Source of the DNA: Cutibacterium avidum ATCC 25577
Lineage (GTDB): Bacteria; Actinomycetota; Actinomycetes; Propionibacteriales; Propionibacteriaceae
Assembly (NCBI RefSeq): GCF_000227295.1
Contig: NZ_JH165054.1
Span: 572,775 to 619,995 of the forward strand
Length of the DNA: 47,221 nt
Direction: 5' to 3'
In this document: positions 19,148-28,308 of the stretch, one piece after another
How the letters are laid out: each line of letters opens with the position of its first letter
How positions within the stretch are numbered: the stretch's first letter is position 1
Made by a program: the position numbers and the translations under genes
Notes under the pieces: generated by a model
The model's input: only the letters and a program-made list of their open reading frames with translations
What the model was told of the DNA's origin: nothing
Databases searched by the model: none

Positions 19148-20445
19148 CGGTCGACTCCTCCCATGACGGGGTCCAGGGATGCCAGGGACGGCACCACGTC
19201 GGAAAGCATTCCGCCCTCACACATGGCGGGCAGGGACTGCACGTTGATGAATCCGGGGTCGCGCAGGTGGGAGCGGTACGGCCGCACCCCGCCGTCCGAG
19301 ACGAGGTGGCAGCCGAGCTCACCGCCGGCACCCTCGATGGCCTGGTAAACCTGACCGGCAGGCACCCGAAATCCCTCGGTGACGATCTTGAAGTGGTGGA
19401 TGAGGGCCTCCATCGACTCGCCCATGATGTGGCGAATGTGCTCGTTGGAGTTGCCCTGACCGTCGGGGCCCAGGGCCAGCTCTGCCGGCCACGCGATGTG
19501 CGGGTCCTCCACCATGTGACGGTCGCCCTGGGTATCCTCAAGACGCTTGAGGCACTGCTTGAGGATGCGCACCGACTGGTCCATCTCCTCGAGACGAATA
19601 CGGAAGCGGCCGTAGCAGTCGCAGGTGTCCCACGTAGCGACGTCAAAGTCGTAAGTGTCGTAGTCACAGTAGGGCTGGGTCTTGCGCAGATCCCACGGCA
19701 GGCCGGTGGCTCGCAGGGCCGGCCCCGTCACGCCGAGGGCCATGCAGGTGGACAGGTCGGCATAACCGATGCCCGTGGTACGAGCCTTGAAGATTGGGTT
19801 CTCGTTGCAGAACAGGCCGATCTCCGGAAGGTACTTTTCCATGCGCTTGATGAGGTCACGCAGCTGGTCCAGCCCGGTCTCCGGCAGGTCACTGGCGACG
19901 CCACCAGGACGAATCCAGGCGTTGTTCATGCGCAGACCGGTGACGGCCTGGTTGAACTCCAGGATGATCTCGCGCTCCCTCAGGCCGACCTCGGCCACCG
20001 AGGAGGCGCCGAGCTCCAGGCCGCCGGTGCCCACCGCGATGAGGTGGGAGGAGATACGGTTGAGCTCGGTGATCATGACGCGGAGGACCTTGGCCCGCTC
20101 CGGGATGTCGTCGGTGACACCCAGCAGCTTCTCGACGGCCAGGCAGTACGCCAGCTCATTGAAGAAGTTCGCGACGTAGTTGCATCGCGTCATGAAGGCC
20201 ACACCCTGGGTCCAGGTGCGGAACTCCATGTTCTTCTCGATACCGGTGTGGAGGAATCCGATACCGACGCGAAGGTCGGTCACCGACTCACCATCGAGCT
20301 CGATGATGAGCCTCATAACGCCGTGGGTGGACGGGTGGGACGGTCCGAAGTTCACGACGACGGTCTCGTCGCCCCTCTCGGCAGCCTCGTCGACGATCTG
20401 GACCCAGTCGCCGCCCTGGGACAAGTACTCGTGGTTCTCGCTCAT
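19144..20445 (-). CDS. nuoD: NADH-quinone oxidoreductase subunit D
   Basis: NuoD is the 49-kDa-type subunit that forms the quinone site together with NuoB and NuoH. The N-terminal loop [13 protein letters not shown] contains the histidine that touches the quinone head. The C-terminus ends in the usual [13 protein letters not shown]-like sequence (here [13 protein letters not shown]). Length is 433 aa, and it is separate from nuoC, unlike the fused NuoCD of E. coli. The ATG overlaps the nuoC stop by one base (TGATG). Confidence 0.97.
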   Translation of the reverse strand: MSENHEYLSQGGDWVQIVDEAAERGDETVVVNFGPSHPSTHGVMRLIIELDGESVTDLRVGIGFLHTGIEKNMEFRTWTQGVAFMTRCNYVANFFNELAYCLAVEKLLGVTDDIPERAKVLRVMITELNRISSHLIAVGTGGLELGASSVAEVGLREREIILEFNQAVTGLRMNNAWIRPGGVASDLPETGLDQLRDLIKRMEKYLPEIGLFCNENPIFKARTTGIGYADLSTCMALGVTGPALRATGLPWDLRKTQPYCDYDTYDFDVATWDTCDCYGRFRIRLEEMDQSVRILKQCLKRLEDTQGDRHMVEDPHIAWPAELALGPDGQGNSNEHIRHIMGESMEALIHHFKIVTEGFRVPAGQVYQAIEGAGGELGCHLVSDGGVRPYRSHLRDPGFINVQSLPAMCEGGMLSDVVPSLASLDPVMGGVDR

Positions 20446-21275
20446 CAGTTGTAGCTCCTGCGCTGGTCCGGCGGTGGCACGACAGCACCCTTGTACTCGA
20501 TCGGGATGCCGCCGAGCGGGTAGTCCTTGCGCTGCGGGTGGCCGACCCAGTCGTCGGGCATGAGGATGCGGGTGAGGGCCGGGTGGCCGTCGAAGATGAC
20601 TCCGAACATGTCCCAGGCCTCGCGTTCCTGGAAGTCCACGTGCGGGTAGATCGAGACGATGCTGGGAACGTGGGGCAGGGAGTCGACGTCGCTGTGACCG
20701 GTTCGTGCCACGTCCTTCTGGCCGGGATCAGCCAGTGCGACCTCGAGACGGATGCGACGGTTGTGGGTCATCGACAGCAGGCCGTAGACGACGTGCATCT
20801 CACGACCCTCCATGTGCGGGTAGTGCACACAGGTCAGACAGGAACAGCTCTCGAAGCGCAGGGCCGCGTCGTCACGCAGCACCTTGACGAGCTCCAGCAG
20901 CTTCTCAGGACGGACGAAGAAGGTAATCTCGCCGCGATCGACGAGGGTCAGGCCGTCCGAGAAGTCCGGAACCAGCTCCTCCATCCGATCAGCGACCTCG
21001 TCGAACCAGCCACCATAGGGACGCTCGGAACTACCGGGCATCTCGACGGTGCGGACGATACCGCCATAACCGGAGGTGTCACCCGGCCCGGAGGTTGCCC
21101 CCCACATGCCCTTACGGGTGTCGATGCGACGATCCTCCTGGGTCCACTGAGTGCCCTTGGCCGGGGTGTGGGCCTGGTCGGGATTGCTGGCATCGAGGAA
21201 GTTGCGGCCGTCGGGAATACGGTCCCCGGAGTCCGAGCCGCCGGCGGCACCGCGCGGAGTCGGCTTATCACTCAT
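20445..21275 (-). CDS. nuoC: NADH-quinone oxidoreductase subunit C
   Basis: NuoC is the 30-kDa-type subunit of the connecting module. The family signature is seen in [18 protein letters not shown] and in [19 protein letters not shown] near the C-terminus. An N-terminal stretch of about 100 residues, rich in Gly, Pro and Asp, precedes the conserved domain and looks disordered. Length is 276 aa. It overlaps nuoB by 4 bases. Confidence 0.96.
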   Translation of the reverse strand: MSDKPTPRGAAGGSDSGDRIPDGRNFLDASNPDQAHTPAKGTQWTQEDRRIDTRKGMWGATSGPGDTSGYGGIVRTVEMPGSSERPYGGWFDEVADRMEELVPDFSDGLTLVDRGEITFFVRPEKLLELVKVLRDDAALRFESCSCLTCVHYPHMEGREMHVVYGLLSMTHNRRIRLEVALADPGQKDVARTGHSDVDSLPHVPSIVSIYPHVDFQEREAWDMFGVIFDGHPALTRILMPDDWVGHPQRKDYPLGGIPIEYKGAVVPPPDQRRSYN

Positions 21276-21829
21276 CGCATGAGCCCCTTCTGCTCGAGGG
21301 TGGTCGGGGCCTCGAGGGCCCGCTTCTCCTTGGTCGCTTCGACCTCGGACATGTGACCCATCAGCGGCCAGTGCTGGATCTGCTCACGGATCTTGAACAC
21401 GGCATCAATGAGCATGTCCGGGCTGGGCGGGCAGCCTGGCAGGTAGACGTCAACCGGGACGATGTGGTCACAGCCCTGAACGACGGCGTAGTTGTTGAAG
21501 ATGCCACCAGAAGAGGCGCAAGCGCCCATCGAGATGACCCACTTGGGCTCGGGCATCTGGTCGTAGAGCTGACGAACCACCGGAGCCATCTTCTGGCTCA
21601 CGCGACCCGAGACGATCATGAGATCAGCCTGACGGGGAGAGGCACGAAACACCTCGTGGCCCCAGCGGGCGGCGTCGGCACGCGGACCGCCATAGGAGAT
21701 CATCTCGATGGCGCAGCAGGCCAGGCCCATCGTCAGGGGCCAGAAGGAGGTCTTGCGCAGCCATCCGACGATGGCCTCCATCGAGGTCATCACGATTCCA
21801 GCTGGGACATCGGCGTCGTACTCAGCCAT
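21272..21829 (-). CDS. nuoB: NADH-quinone oxidoreductase subunit B
   Basis: NuoB carries the terminal [4Fe-4S] cluster N2 that reduces the quinone. The ligands are the adjacent pair C38-C39, C104 in [10 protein letters not shown] and C133 in LPGCPPSPD. The protein is 185 aa. GGAAGG lies about 9 bases before the ATG. A 90-base spacer with repeats and a small hairpin separates it from nuoA, the largest gap inside the operon. Confidence 0.97.
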   Translation of the reverse strand: MAEYDADVPAGIVMTSMEAIVGWLRKTSFWPLTMGLACCAIEMISYGGPRADAARWGHEVFRASPRQADLMIVSGRVSQKMAPVVRQLYDQMPEPKWVISMGACASSGGIFNNYAVVQGCDHIVPVDVYLPGCPPSPDMLIDAVFKIREQIQHWPLMGHMSEVEATKEKRALEAPTTLEQKGLMR

Positions 21830-21850
21830 CTCGTGCGTCCTTCCTTTCAG

Positions 21851-21911
21851 ACGTTGACTGACGCGGCAGCGGGCCGCTCGAACGTTGATTGGGCGCGGCC
21901 TGCGAGCCGCG
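21851..21911 (-). repeat. imperfect repeats and small hairpin between nuoA and nuoB
   Basis: ACGTTGA followed by a GCGGC-containing stretch occurs at 21851 and again at 21882, a period of 31 bases. CGCGGC (21894-21899) and GCCGCG (21906-21911) can form a 6-bp hairpin. This is the only nuo spacer longer than about 20 bases. It may affect message processing, but no function is shown. Confidence 0.35.
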
Positions 21912-21919
21912 ACGGGAGA

Positions 21920-22279
21920 TCAGGTCCAGTCCAGGCCGCCACGGCGGCGAATGTAGAGGTAAGGGATGAACACCATCGCGACGAACAGCACCATCTCGAC
22001 CAGGGCGAAGACGCCGAGATGGTTGAAATCGACGGCCCACGGGTAGAGGAACATGATGTCGATGTCGAAGACGATGTAGAGCATTGCGACGACGAAGAAC
22101 TTGACGGGGAACTTTCCGCCACCAGCTGGTTGTGGCGTCGGCTCGATGCCGCACTCGTAGATTTCGTGCTTGGCGCGGTTGGGTCGCTTCACCGCAAGAA
22201 GGACGTTGACTGCGATCGTCGCGAGTACGAAGACCGCACCCAGGATGATCATCCCCACCAGGGGGGCGTATCCGTTCAT
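21920..22279 (-). CDS. nuoA: NADH-quinone oxidoreductase subunit A
   Basis: NuoA is a three-helix membrane subunit at the junction of the two arms. The loop between helices 1 and 2 has YECGIEP with the conserved cysteine, and helix 2 has the FDIDIMFLYPWA signature. Starting at the ATG at 22279 gives 119 aa, with AAGGTGG a few bases upstream. It is the first nuo gene. Upstream lies a 121-base gap to the reductase gene on the same strand. Confidence 0.95.
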   Translation of the reverse strand: MNGYAPLVGMIILGAVFVLATIAVNVLLAVKRPNRAKHEIYECGIEPTPQPAGGGKFPVKFFVVAMLYIVFDIDIMFLYPWAVDFNHLGVFALVEMVLFVAMVFIPYLYIRRRGGLDWT

Positions 22280-22400
22280 CTCACCACCTTTGGTCAGCAC
22301 CGTTGGCTCAGACCTTACGACGCCCATCTGGCGGTCGGGTACTTTGGGTAACCTAAATTCTGATAATGCGTCGCCAGACGGACACCAGCGGCCACTGAGC
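22280..22400 (-). promoter_or_regulatory. nuo upstream region with a half iron box
   Basis: This 121-base gap should hold the nuo promoter if the operon is not read only from the upstream reductase gene. The minus strand contains TTTAGGTTA (plus positions 22349-22357), which matches one half of a DtxR-type iron box. The other half is not conserved. No convincing -35/-10 pair was found. Confidence 0.3.
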
Positions 22401-23663
22401 TCACACTGACGGGGCAATCCTCGTCAGAACGTTAATGATACGGTCATCAAGGTCTCCGCCCTTGGAATCTGTGAGATTCGCCAACAATTTGTTGACGAAC
22501 TTCATGATTCGACGACGCGGAAGGCCATAGGTCGTGCAGATCTTCATGACCCGCGGGTCACCGATGAGCCGGACGAAGATCGTCCCGAGTCGGTAGTAGC
22601 CGCCGAAGTGCTCCTGCAGGGCGCGCGGATACCCTTGCAGCGCCTTCTCGGCGGCCGGCGTGCCGTGACCCCGGTAATGAGCCTCGGCAATGGCGTCAGC
22701 GGCCATTTCTCCAGCCTCCATGGCGTAGTCGATGCCCTCCCCGTTGAAGGGATTGACCATGCCGCCTGCGTCACCCACCAGCAACAGACCATTGAGATAG
22801 TGCGGCTGACGATTGAAGGCCATCGGCAGCGCGGCGCCCCGGATCGGCCCCTCACGGTGCTCCTCGTCGAGGGTCCACTCGGCTGGCATGTGGGACAGCC
22901 AGCGCTTCATGAGGGAGCGGTAGTCGGTGTGGCCGAAAGCATCAGAAGAATTGAGCATTCCCAGACCGATGTTGACCGTTCCGTCACCCTCGGGAAATGC
23001 CCAGCCATATCCAGGCAGCAAGTCTGATTCGTGCGGAGCGCCGTCCCACAACTCCAGCCAGCTCTCCAGGTTGCGCGCCTCGGACAGCGGGGAGCGGTAG
23101 TAGGCGCGCACCGCCACACCCATCGGGCGGTCATCGCGCTTGTGAAGTCCCATGGCCAGGCCGAGGCGGGAAGAATTGCCGTCAGCTGCGACGACGACGG
23201 GTGCCGAGTACACCCTGCCGTCGGCAGTCCGGACGCCGCGGATACGGTCATTGGGGGCAAGGATCGGCTCGGTGACATTGGCTCCTTCGACGAGGGTGAC
23301 GCCCTGGGACTCGGCGTGGCGGGCCAGCCGCTCGTCGAGAACGGTGCGACGGCAGACCATGCCGAAGTTCGGGTAATCGGCGAGCTCGGGCCAGGGAAGG
23401 ACGAAGGAGGCGATGCGTCCACCATGAATCCGCAGCCCCTCGGTGTGCTTCCAGCCGGCCTCCTCGGAGACATCGATCCCCAACCGGATGAGCTGCTTGA
23501 CGGCACGAGGGGTGAGGCCGTCACCGCAGACCTTGTCGCGTGGGAAGGTCGCCTTCTCCAACAGGGTGACGTGCAGTCCTCTACGGGCAAGGTGCGCAGC
23601 TGTGGCCGAGCCACCAGGCCCAGCACCGACGACGACGACGTCGGACTCGATCTGGCTCGTCAC
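22401..23663 (-). CDS. geranylgeranyl reductase family FAD-dependent oxidoreductase
   Basis: This 420-aa flavoprotein starts with a Rossmann motif, VVVVGAGPGGSATAAHLARRG. It also has KVCGDGLTPRAV and the FAD-contact region LLLVGDAGGMVNPFNGEGIDYAMEAG, the pattern of the geranylgeranyl reductase family. In mycobacteria a relative (MenJ) saturates one isoprene unit of menaquinone, and propionibacterial menaquinone is known to be partly hydrogenated. The GTG at 23663 has AGGAGGGG 5 bases upstream. Longer reading frames upstream lack such a site. Its position before nuoA on the same strand supports a role in quinone-tail reduction, though lipid reduction is possible. Confidence 0.88.
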   Translation of the reverse strand: MTSQIESDVVVVGAGPGGSATAAHLARRGLHVTLLEKATFPRDKVCGDGLTPRAVKQLIRLGIDVSEEAGWKHTEGLRIHGGRIASFVLPWPELADYPNFGMVCRRTVLDERLARHAESQGVTLVEGANVTEPILAPNDRIRGVRTADGRVYSAPVVVAADGNSSRLGLAMGLHKRDDRPMGVAVRAYYRSPLSEARNLESWLELWDGAPHESDLLPGYGWAFPEGDGTVNIGLGMLNSSDAFGHTDYRSLMKRWLSHMPAEWTLDEEHREGPIRGAALPMAFNRQPHYLNGLLLVGDAGGMVNPFNGEGIDYAMEAGEMAADAIAEAHYRGHGTPAAEKALQGYPRALQEHFGGYYRLGTIFVRLIGDPRVMKICTTYGLPRRRIMKFVNKLLANLTDSKGGDLDDRIINVLTRIAPSV

Positions 23664-23696
23664 GTGGGCCCCTCCTATGAAAACCATGGATATCGT

Positions 23697-23710
23697 GCCG
23701 GGATCCCGGC
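23697..23710. promoter_or_regulatory. 14-bp perfect palindrome in a divergent promoter region
   Basis: GCCGGGATCCCGGC is a perfect inverted repeat located 34 bases upstream of the reductase start, in the 200-base gap between divergently read genes. It could be an operator or a 5' UTR hairpin of the reductase message. No regulator is known. Confidence 0.3.
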
Positions 23711-23863
23711 GATGTGCACCGGCGAGTCTAGACGGTGTGACTCGTGGGAAACTCCGGCCGGGGCCCGAATCCCACACCCTTCTCCATGCCGCAAACAGTA
23801 AACACCCCCGACCCGCCGTGGACAGCGCCTACCACACAGCACGCGCTCGGTTATCCTGCGAAG

Positions 23864-25129
23864 GTGATCCTCAATCCAGGTTCCACGCGTCTACGCGCCC
23901 GCACCGTCTCGATTCCGGACCCCGGCCCACTCGAGAACTACATGACGCCCAACGACTCGGTGTGTTTCCTGCACCGCAATTACGGCATGGTCGGCCTGGG
24001 AGAGATCACCCGGTTCGAGACCGACTCCCCCACTGCCGCCGACGTCTGGTGGGAGGCTCTCTGTGACGATCTCGAGCACGAGACTGAGATGCCAGGAGCC
24101 GAGGCGACCGGCCCCGTCGCCTTCGGATCCTTCGCCTTCGATCCCGACCGCTCGTCATCACGCTCGGTCATGATCCTGCCCAAAACAATCATCGGCCGTT
24201 GGCCTGACTACTCCTGGTTGACCCAACTGTCCTGGGGATCGGTTAACGATGATCCACCTCGTCAGCAAACCGTGCCGCACTCCCCCGGCACCATGACGAT
24301 GCCAGACGGCGTCGTCACCGCGGAGAGCTGGCGTCGCATCGCCCGGCAGGTCCAGGACATCATGAGCCCTGACGACCTCGAGCAAATCGTTCTCATGCGT
24401 GACGTCGAGGCCCACGCGGCCTCACCCATTGATCCTCGATGGATCGTCGAGACCCTCCGCCGTCAGTTCCCCAACTCGTACACCTACCTCGTCGAGGGAT
24501 CAGTCGGCTCCACCTCGAAGCTCACCGTCGGCTTCAGCAAGTCCCTGGTGAGTTCCCGGGTGCTGACCCACTCCCCTGCCACCGACAAGAATCACGAGGC
24601 CCTTCTCTCCGCCCTGCAGAACGAGGGACCGCTGGCCGCTCACCACGCCGAGATCGTCACGCGCACCTGCGAGCGCCTGGAACAGTTCTGTGACACCCTC
24701 CACATCCCCGACTGTCCGGGAGCGGTGTTCACCGAGGCGTCCAACTACCTCGTCACCGACGTCACCGGCGTCCACTCCCCCGGTCAGGGATCCTGCCTGG
24801 CCCTCGTCGATGCCCTGTGCCCACCGGCATTCGTCACTGGCCTGCCGCCGCACCGCGCGAAGTGCGTCCTCGCCGAGGTCGAGCACGTCGATCGTGGCCG
24901 TGTCTCCGGACCGACCGGATGGGTCGACTCCTTGGGTAATGGCCAATGGGTGACCGATTGTCGGGGCGGTCAGATCGACGGCACCGACCCGTCCTTGGTC
25001 CACATCTTCTCCGGGCACCCCATCGGGCATGACGACGACACCGAGATCCTGTCATCCGAGGCCGAGCACCGCCTCAACATCCTGCGAGACATCTTCCCCA
25101 TCGGGGCGGACAGCCCCACGGAATCCTGA
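23864..25129 (+). CDS. isochorismate-synthase homologue with an altered active site
   Basis: The roughly 421-aa protein aligns along its length with MenF/EntC-type chorismate-utilising enzymes. The C-terminal block EVEHVDRGRVSGPTGWVDSLGNGQW is well kept in pieces. Catalytic positions are not: LEQIVLMR has Gln174 where the general base Lys belongs, GSTSKLT has Lys219 where the acid Glu of GASPEL belongs, HAEIV has His261 at a metal-binding Glu position, and LCPPAF replaces LHPTPA. The GTG at 23864 lies 6 bases after TATCCT, suggesting a leaderless start. Upstream alternatives at 23744 and 23786 exist. Context suggests a menaquinone role, but isochorismate synthesis is doubtful. Confidence 0.75.
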   Translation: MILNPGSTRLRARTVSIPDPGPLENYMTPNDSVCFLHRNYGMVGLGEITRFETDSPTAADVWWEALCDDLEHETEMPGAEATGPVAFGSFAFDPDRSSSRSVMILPKTIIGRWPDYSWLTQLSWGSVNDDPPRQQTVPHSPGTMTMPDGVVTAESWRRIARQVQDIMSPDDLEQIVLMRDVEAHAASPIDPRWIVETLRRQFPNSYTYLVEGSVGSTSKLTVGFSKSLVSSRVLTHSPATDKNHEALLSALQNEGPLAAHHAEIVTRTCERLEQFCDTLHIPDCPGAVFTEASNYLVTDVTGVHSPGQGSCLALVDALCPPAFVTGLPPHRAKCVLAEVEHVDRGRVSGPTGWVDSLGNGQWVTDCRGGQIDGTDPSLVHIFSGHPIGHDDDTEILSSEAEHRLNILRDIFPIGADSPTES

Positions 25130-25154
25130 GGGTGGTAGGGCGTCTCCATGGTTC

Positions 25155-26888
25155 TCAACGACGCTTGCGCTCGATGACCTTCTTCTCGACCTTGTCACCA
25201 CGGGCCTCCTCGCGAGCCTCGGCCAGCTGACGCTGCGATTCCTCACGCATCTCCGCCAGATCCTGCTGGTTCATACCTCCCATGCGGAGGAATCCGAACA
25301 CGACGACGGCAATGAACACCGACACCCACGGCGACCATCCGAGCACCACCGGAATGGTGATGAGGGCAACCATGTCGAAACCACGGATGAGGTTGAACAT
25401 CAGCCCCGGTGGCATGGCACCGGCCTGGGTGGCAACCATCGGCGAGGAGTAGTCAGCCGGCTTCGCACTCACCCAGCGGATGGCACCCGCCAGACCGGCA
25501 GCAGCCGTCACCAAGCCGTCCATGATGGCCTGATCCCATGGCCGCGACGTCGTCGAACCGACACCGTGGAAGGCCGGGATGACCGCGATCGCCCAGATGA
25601 CAGCAGCGACCGCAGGCACCACTGACGCAGCTGAGATGACCTGACTCGTCGTGAAGGGCAGGCAGCGCACCAGACCCTTGCTTCGTGTCAGCACGCGCAG
25701 GCTGGTGAAGAAGGGAACCAGGGCCGCGACGAGCACCAGAGCCGAGACCGGGACCGTCAACGCCCCGAAACCGAGGGCCGACACCGCGTAGGGCACCACG
25801 GCCGTCACGACGAGGGTGAACAACGGCTTGGGGAAACGCATGAGACGTTGCACATCGCGCCACACCAGGGAGCTGAGTCCCTCACCACGTCCACGGGTGG
25901 GTCGGACCTGACCACGCTCGATGGCCTCGCGCTCCTGAAGGATGTCGCGAATGAGGGCGAAGTCAAGGGCGAAGGCAGCACCCTGCATGCCCGATGCCAG
26001 AGAGCCGCCGGCCATGAGACGAGCCCGTCGGATCCGATTGAGACGCATCCGGGCGATGACGTAGGAGACGACCAGGAGCACCGCTCCGCCCCCGGCCACC
26101 GCCCAGGCAGATACGAGGTTGGCGTCACTGGACATCGGTACTGCGTACCAGCCCGACGCCGTCGAGATGACTCCCAACAGGACGGCCAGACCAGCCAAAC
26201 CAGCTAGGGCCTCGACGACCTTGACCGGCCAGGTGCGCTCGGCTCCTTGCTCGGCGGCCGAGAAGGAGACGACACCAGCCGCTCCGAGCGCCGTCGCGAG
26301 GGTCCAGGCGATGACGGCCTTTCCGGACCCACCGGTGAGGGCTGCCACCAGGGCCCCCAGGACGGCACCGCCGATGACCGAAACGAGCACCGCCGCACGC
26401 AGGCGCTTGGCCAGGAACCGCGCCCGGCTGATCGGCGCGTCCATGAGCCAGAAGCCCTCGGCTGCCGAGGCGAGCACCGGGCCGAACACTCGGGCAGCAG
26501 CCAGAGCGAAGGCCAGGACACCGGACAGTGCAGCCCACGGCAGCAGGCCACGAGCGGTCTGACACCCCGTCGAGGTGCAGCCGGATGCCTGGCCCTGGGC
26601 CTGCACGATGAGGCTGATGATCATCGCGAGCACGACGACCAGGGAGAAGACGAGCACATAGGCATCGCCGATGGCCTGCCAGATGTTGCGTGTCGTCCGG
26701 CCCTTGCGCCAGTCGCCCATGAGGAGGGAGAGCTGACGTTCATCGGCCTGGCCTGCAAAGAACTCGTCGGGACGATGGGTGATGACCAACTCCGGATCGG
26801 GGGCGGCCACCGCCTCCGCCATCACGGCCTGCTCCGGCCGCGGATTCCTGGGACGGGGCTTGGAATGCTTGCTGTTGCGCCGACTCAT
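25155..26888 (-). CDS. large membrane protein paired with an ABC ATPase
   Basis: This 577-aa protein has a basic N-terminus, about twelve hydrophobic helices, and a charged Glu/Arg/Lys-rich C-terminal tail (about residues 550-577) likely to be helical. The ATPase gene directly upstream overlaps it by 4 bases, so the pair should form one ABC transporter. It resembles actinobacterial membrane proteins that I recall under the label DUF6297. That match is from memory and unverified. The substrate is unknown. It converges with the isochorismate-synthase homologue with 25 bases between stops. Confidence 0.8.
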   Translation of the reverse strand: MSRRNSKHSKPRPRNPRPEQAVMAEAVAAPDPELVITHRPDEFFAGQADERQLSLLMGDWRKGRTTRNIWQAIGDAYVLVFSLVVVLAMIISLIVQAQGQASGCTSTGCQTARGLLPWAALSGVLAFALAAARVFGPVLASAAEGFWLMDAPISRARFLAKRLRAAVLVSVIGGAVLGALVAALTGGSGKAVIAWTLATALGAAGVVSFSAAEQGAERTWPVKVVEALAGLAGLAVLLGVISTASGWYAVPMSSDANLVSAWAVAGGGAVLLVVSYVIARMRLNRIRRARLMAGGSLASGMQGAAFALDFALIRDILQEREAIERGQVRPTRGRGEGLSSLVWRDVQRLMRFPKPLFTLVVTAVVPYAVSALGFGALTVPVSALVLVAALVPFFTSLRVLTRSKGLVRCLPFTTSQVISAASVVPAVAAVIWAIAVIPAFHGVGSTTSRPWDQAIMDGLVTAAAGLAGAIRWVSAKPADYSSPMVATQAGAMPPGLMFNLIRGFDMVALITIPVVLGWSPWVSVFIAVVVFGFLRMGGMNQQDLAEMREESQRQLAEAREEARGDKVEKKVIERKRR

Positions 26889-27538
26889 CCGCGCGGGCCT
26901 CCCAGCTCGACGATGCGAGCGCCGAGGGTCTGGACGAGAGCTGGCTCGTGGCTGGCCATGATGATCGCCAGACCGTGGTTCATCTCCTCGCGCAGCCTCT
27001 TGCCGAGCCAGGCAACCCCCTCGACGTCCAGCCGGGCCTCCGGCTCGTCGAGAACGAGGAGCTTGCGCGGACGCACCAGGGCCGTAGCCAGGCCGAGACG
27101 ACGTCGCTGGCCGGACGACAGGGTGCCGGGCAGCTGGCCGGACTGCGGAACGAGCTGCACCTCCTCGAGCACCTCGTCGACGAGGGCGTCGGCGTCAACG
27201 AGCCCGTGAGCGCGGGCGAGCAGATCAAGGTGCTCGACCACCGACAGATCAGGGAAGAAGTCCAGGTCATCGATGACCGTGGCAACGTTGCGACGAAACT
27301 CGGGGTTCGTCTCGGACACCTTTTTGCCGAGCACCTCGATCGTTCCCGAGCTGGGACGATCCGCCCCCACTAGCATTCTCAACACCGTCGACTTGCCAGC
27401 GCCGTTGCGGCCGGTGAGTGCGACGGCCTCACCCTCACGGACGGTGAGGGACAGGTGATCAACGATGGTTCGGTCGCCATAAGACTTCGAAATGTCCTTG
27501 GCCACGAGGACGGTGGAGCGAGATGCCATGCTGGCCAT
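26885..27538 (-). CDS. ABC transporter ATP-binding protein
   Basis: This short ATPase of 217 residues shows Walker [10 protein letters not shown], signature [10 protein letters not shown], Walker B LLVLDEP with EARLD, and the switch histidine in MASHEP. ATG codons at 27538 and 27529 are both in frame, and the ribosome site (GGGAG) does not decide between them. It overlaps the membrane-protein gene downstream and is divergent from menG with about 49 bases between starts, so the two promoters must overlap. Confidence 0.87.
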   Translation of the reverse strand: MASMASRSTVLVAKDISKSYGDRTIVDHLSLTVREGEAVALTGRNGAGKSTVLRMLVGADRPSSGTIEVLGKKVSETNPEFRRNVATVIDDLDFFPDLSVVEHLDLLARAHGLVDADALVDEVLEEVQLVPQSGQLPGTLSSGQRRRLGLATALVRPRKLLVLDEPEARLDVEGVAWLGKRLREEMNHGLAIIMASHEPALVQTLGARIVELGGPRG

Positions 27539-27587
27539 TCTCCCGCACCGTCGAGGCCGACCCCAAACCGTGTGGAAGACTGGGCGC

Positions 27588-28307
27588 GTGTTGACGACCC
27601 GAGCCACCCTTGACAAGCACCACGCCGATGTCGCTTCAATGTTTGACGGGGTGGCAAAGCGCTATGACCTCATGAACCAGATCATGACGATGGGGGCGGC
27701 CGACACCTGGCGCGACCTCGTCGTCGATGCGGTGGAACCTGAGCCGGGCCAGGTCATCCTCGACCTGGCCGCCGGAACCGGCACCTCCTCAGCCACGTTC
27801 GCCGCCCGCGGAGCACAGGTCTACCCCACCGACATCTCCACCGGAATGCTCGTCGTCGGCAAGCAGCGCCAGCCCCATCTGCACTTCGTCGCCGGGGACG
27901 CCACCTGCCTGCCCTACGCCGACAACTCCTTCGACGCCGTGACGATCTCCTACGGTCTGCGCAACGTCGAGGACCCACAAAAGGCACTGCGCGAGATGCT
28001 GCGCGTCACCAAGCCTGGCGGCCGGGTCGTCATCTGCGAGTTCTCCTACCCCACCTGGGCACCGTTCCGCCACGTCTACACCAAGTACCTGCTGGCGGCG
28101 ATCCCGGCCATGGCCAAGCTGGCCTCCTCGAACCGGGATGCCTATGACTACCTGGCCGAGTCGATCCTCGCCTGGCCCGACCAGCCTCATCTGGCAGACA
28201 TGATGGCCGAGGCCGGCTGGCAGGCCATTGCGTGGCGCAATGTCTGTGGCGGCGTCGTCGCCTTGCATCGTGGTTGGAAGGGCAGTGACGAGAAGGAGAT
28301 GGCCTGA
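27588..28307 (+). CDS. menG: demethylmenaquinone methyltransferase
   Basis: MenG (UbiE family) performs the last ring step of menaquinone synthesis, SAM-dependent C-methylation of demethylmenaquinone. The 239-aa protein has the family start [13 protein letters not shown], the SAM motif [11 protein letters not shown], and [20 protein letters not shown] followed by [11 protein letters not shown]. Translation probably begins at GTG 27588, which has no close ribosome site. AAGACT 6 bases upstream could be a -10 box of a leaderless promoter. The stop is one base before the next start. Confidence 0.93.
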   Translation: MLTTRATLDKHHADVASMFDGVAKRYDLMNQIMTMGAADTWRDLVVDAVEPEPGQVILDLAAGTGTSSATFAARGAQVYPTDISTGMLVVGKQRQPHLHFVAGDATCLPYADNSFDAVTISYGLRNVEDPQKALREMLRVTKPGGRVVICEFSYPTWAPFRHVYTKYLLAAIPAMAKLASSNRDAYDYLAESILAWPDQPHLADMMAEAGWQAIAWRNVCGGVVALHRGWKGSDEKEMA

Positions 28308-28308
28308 G

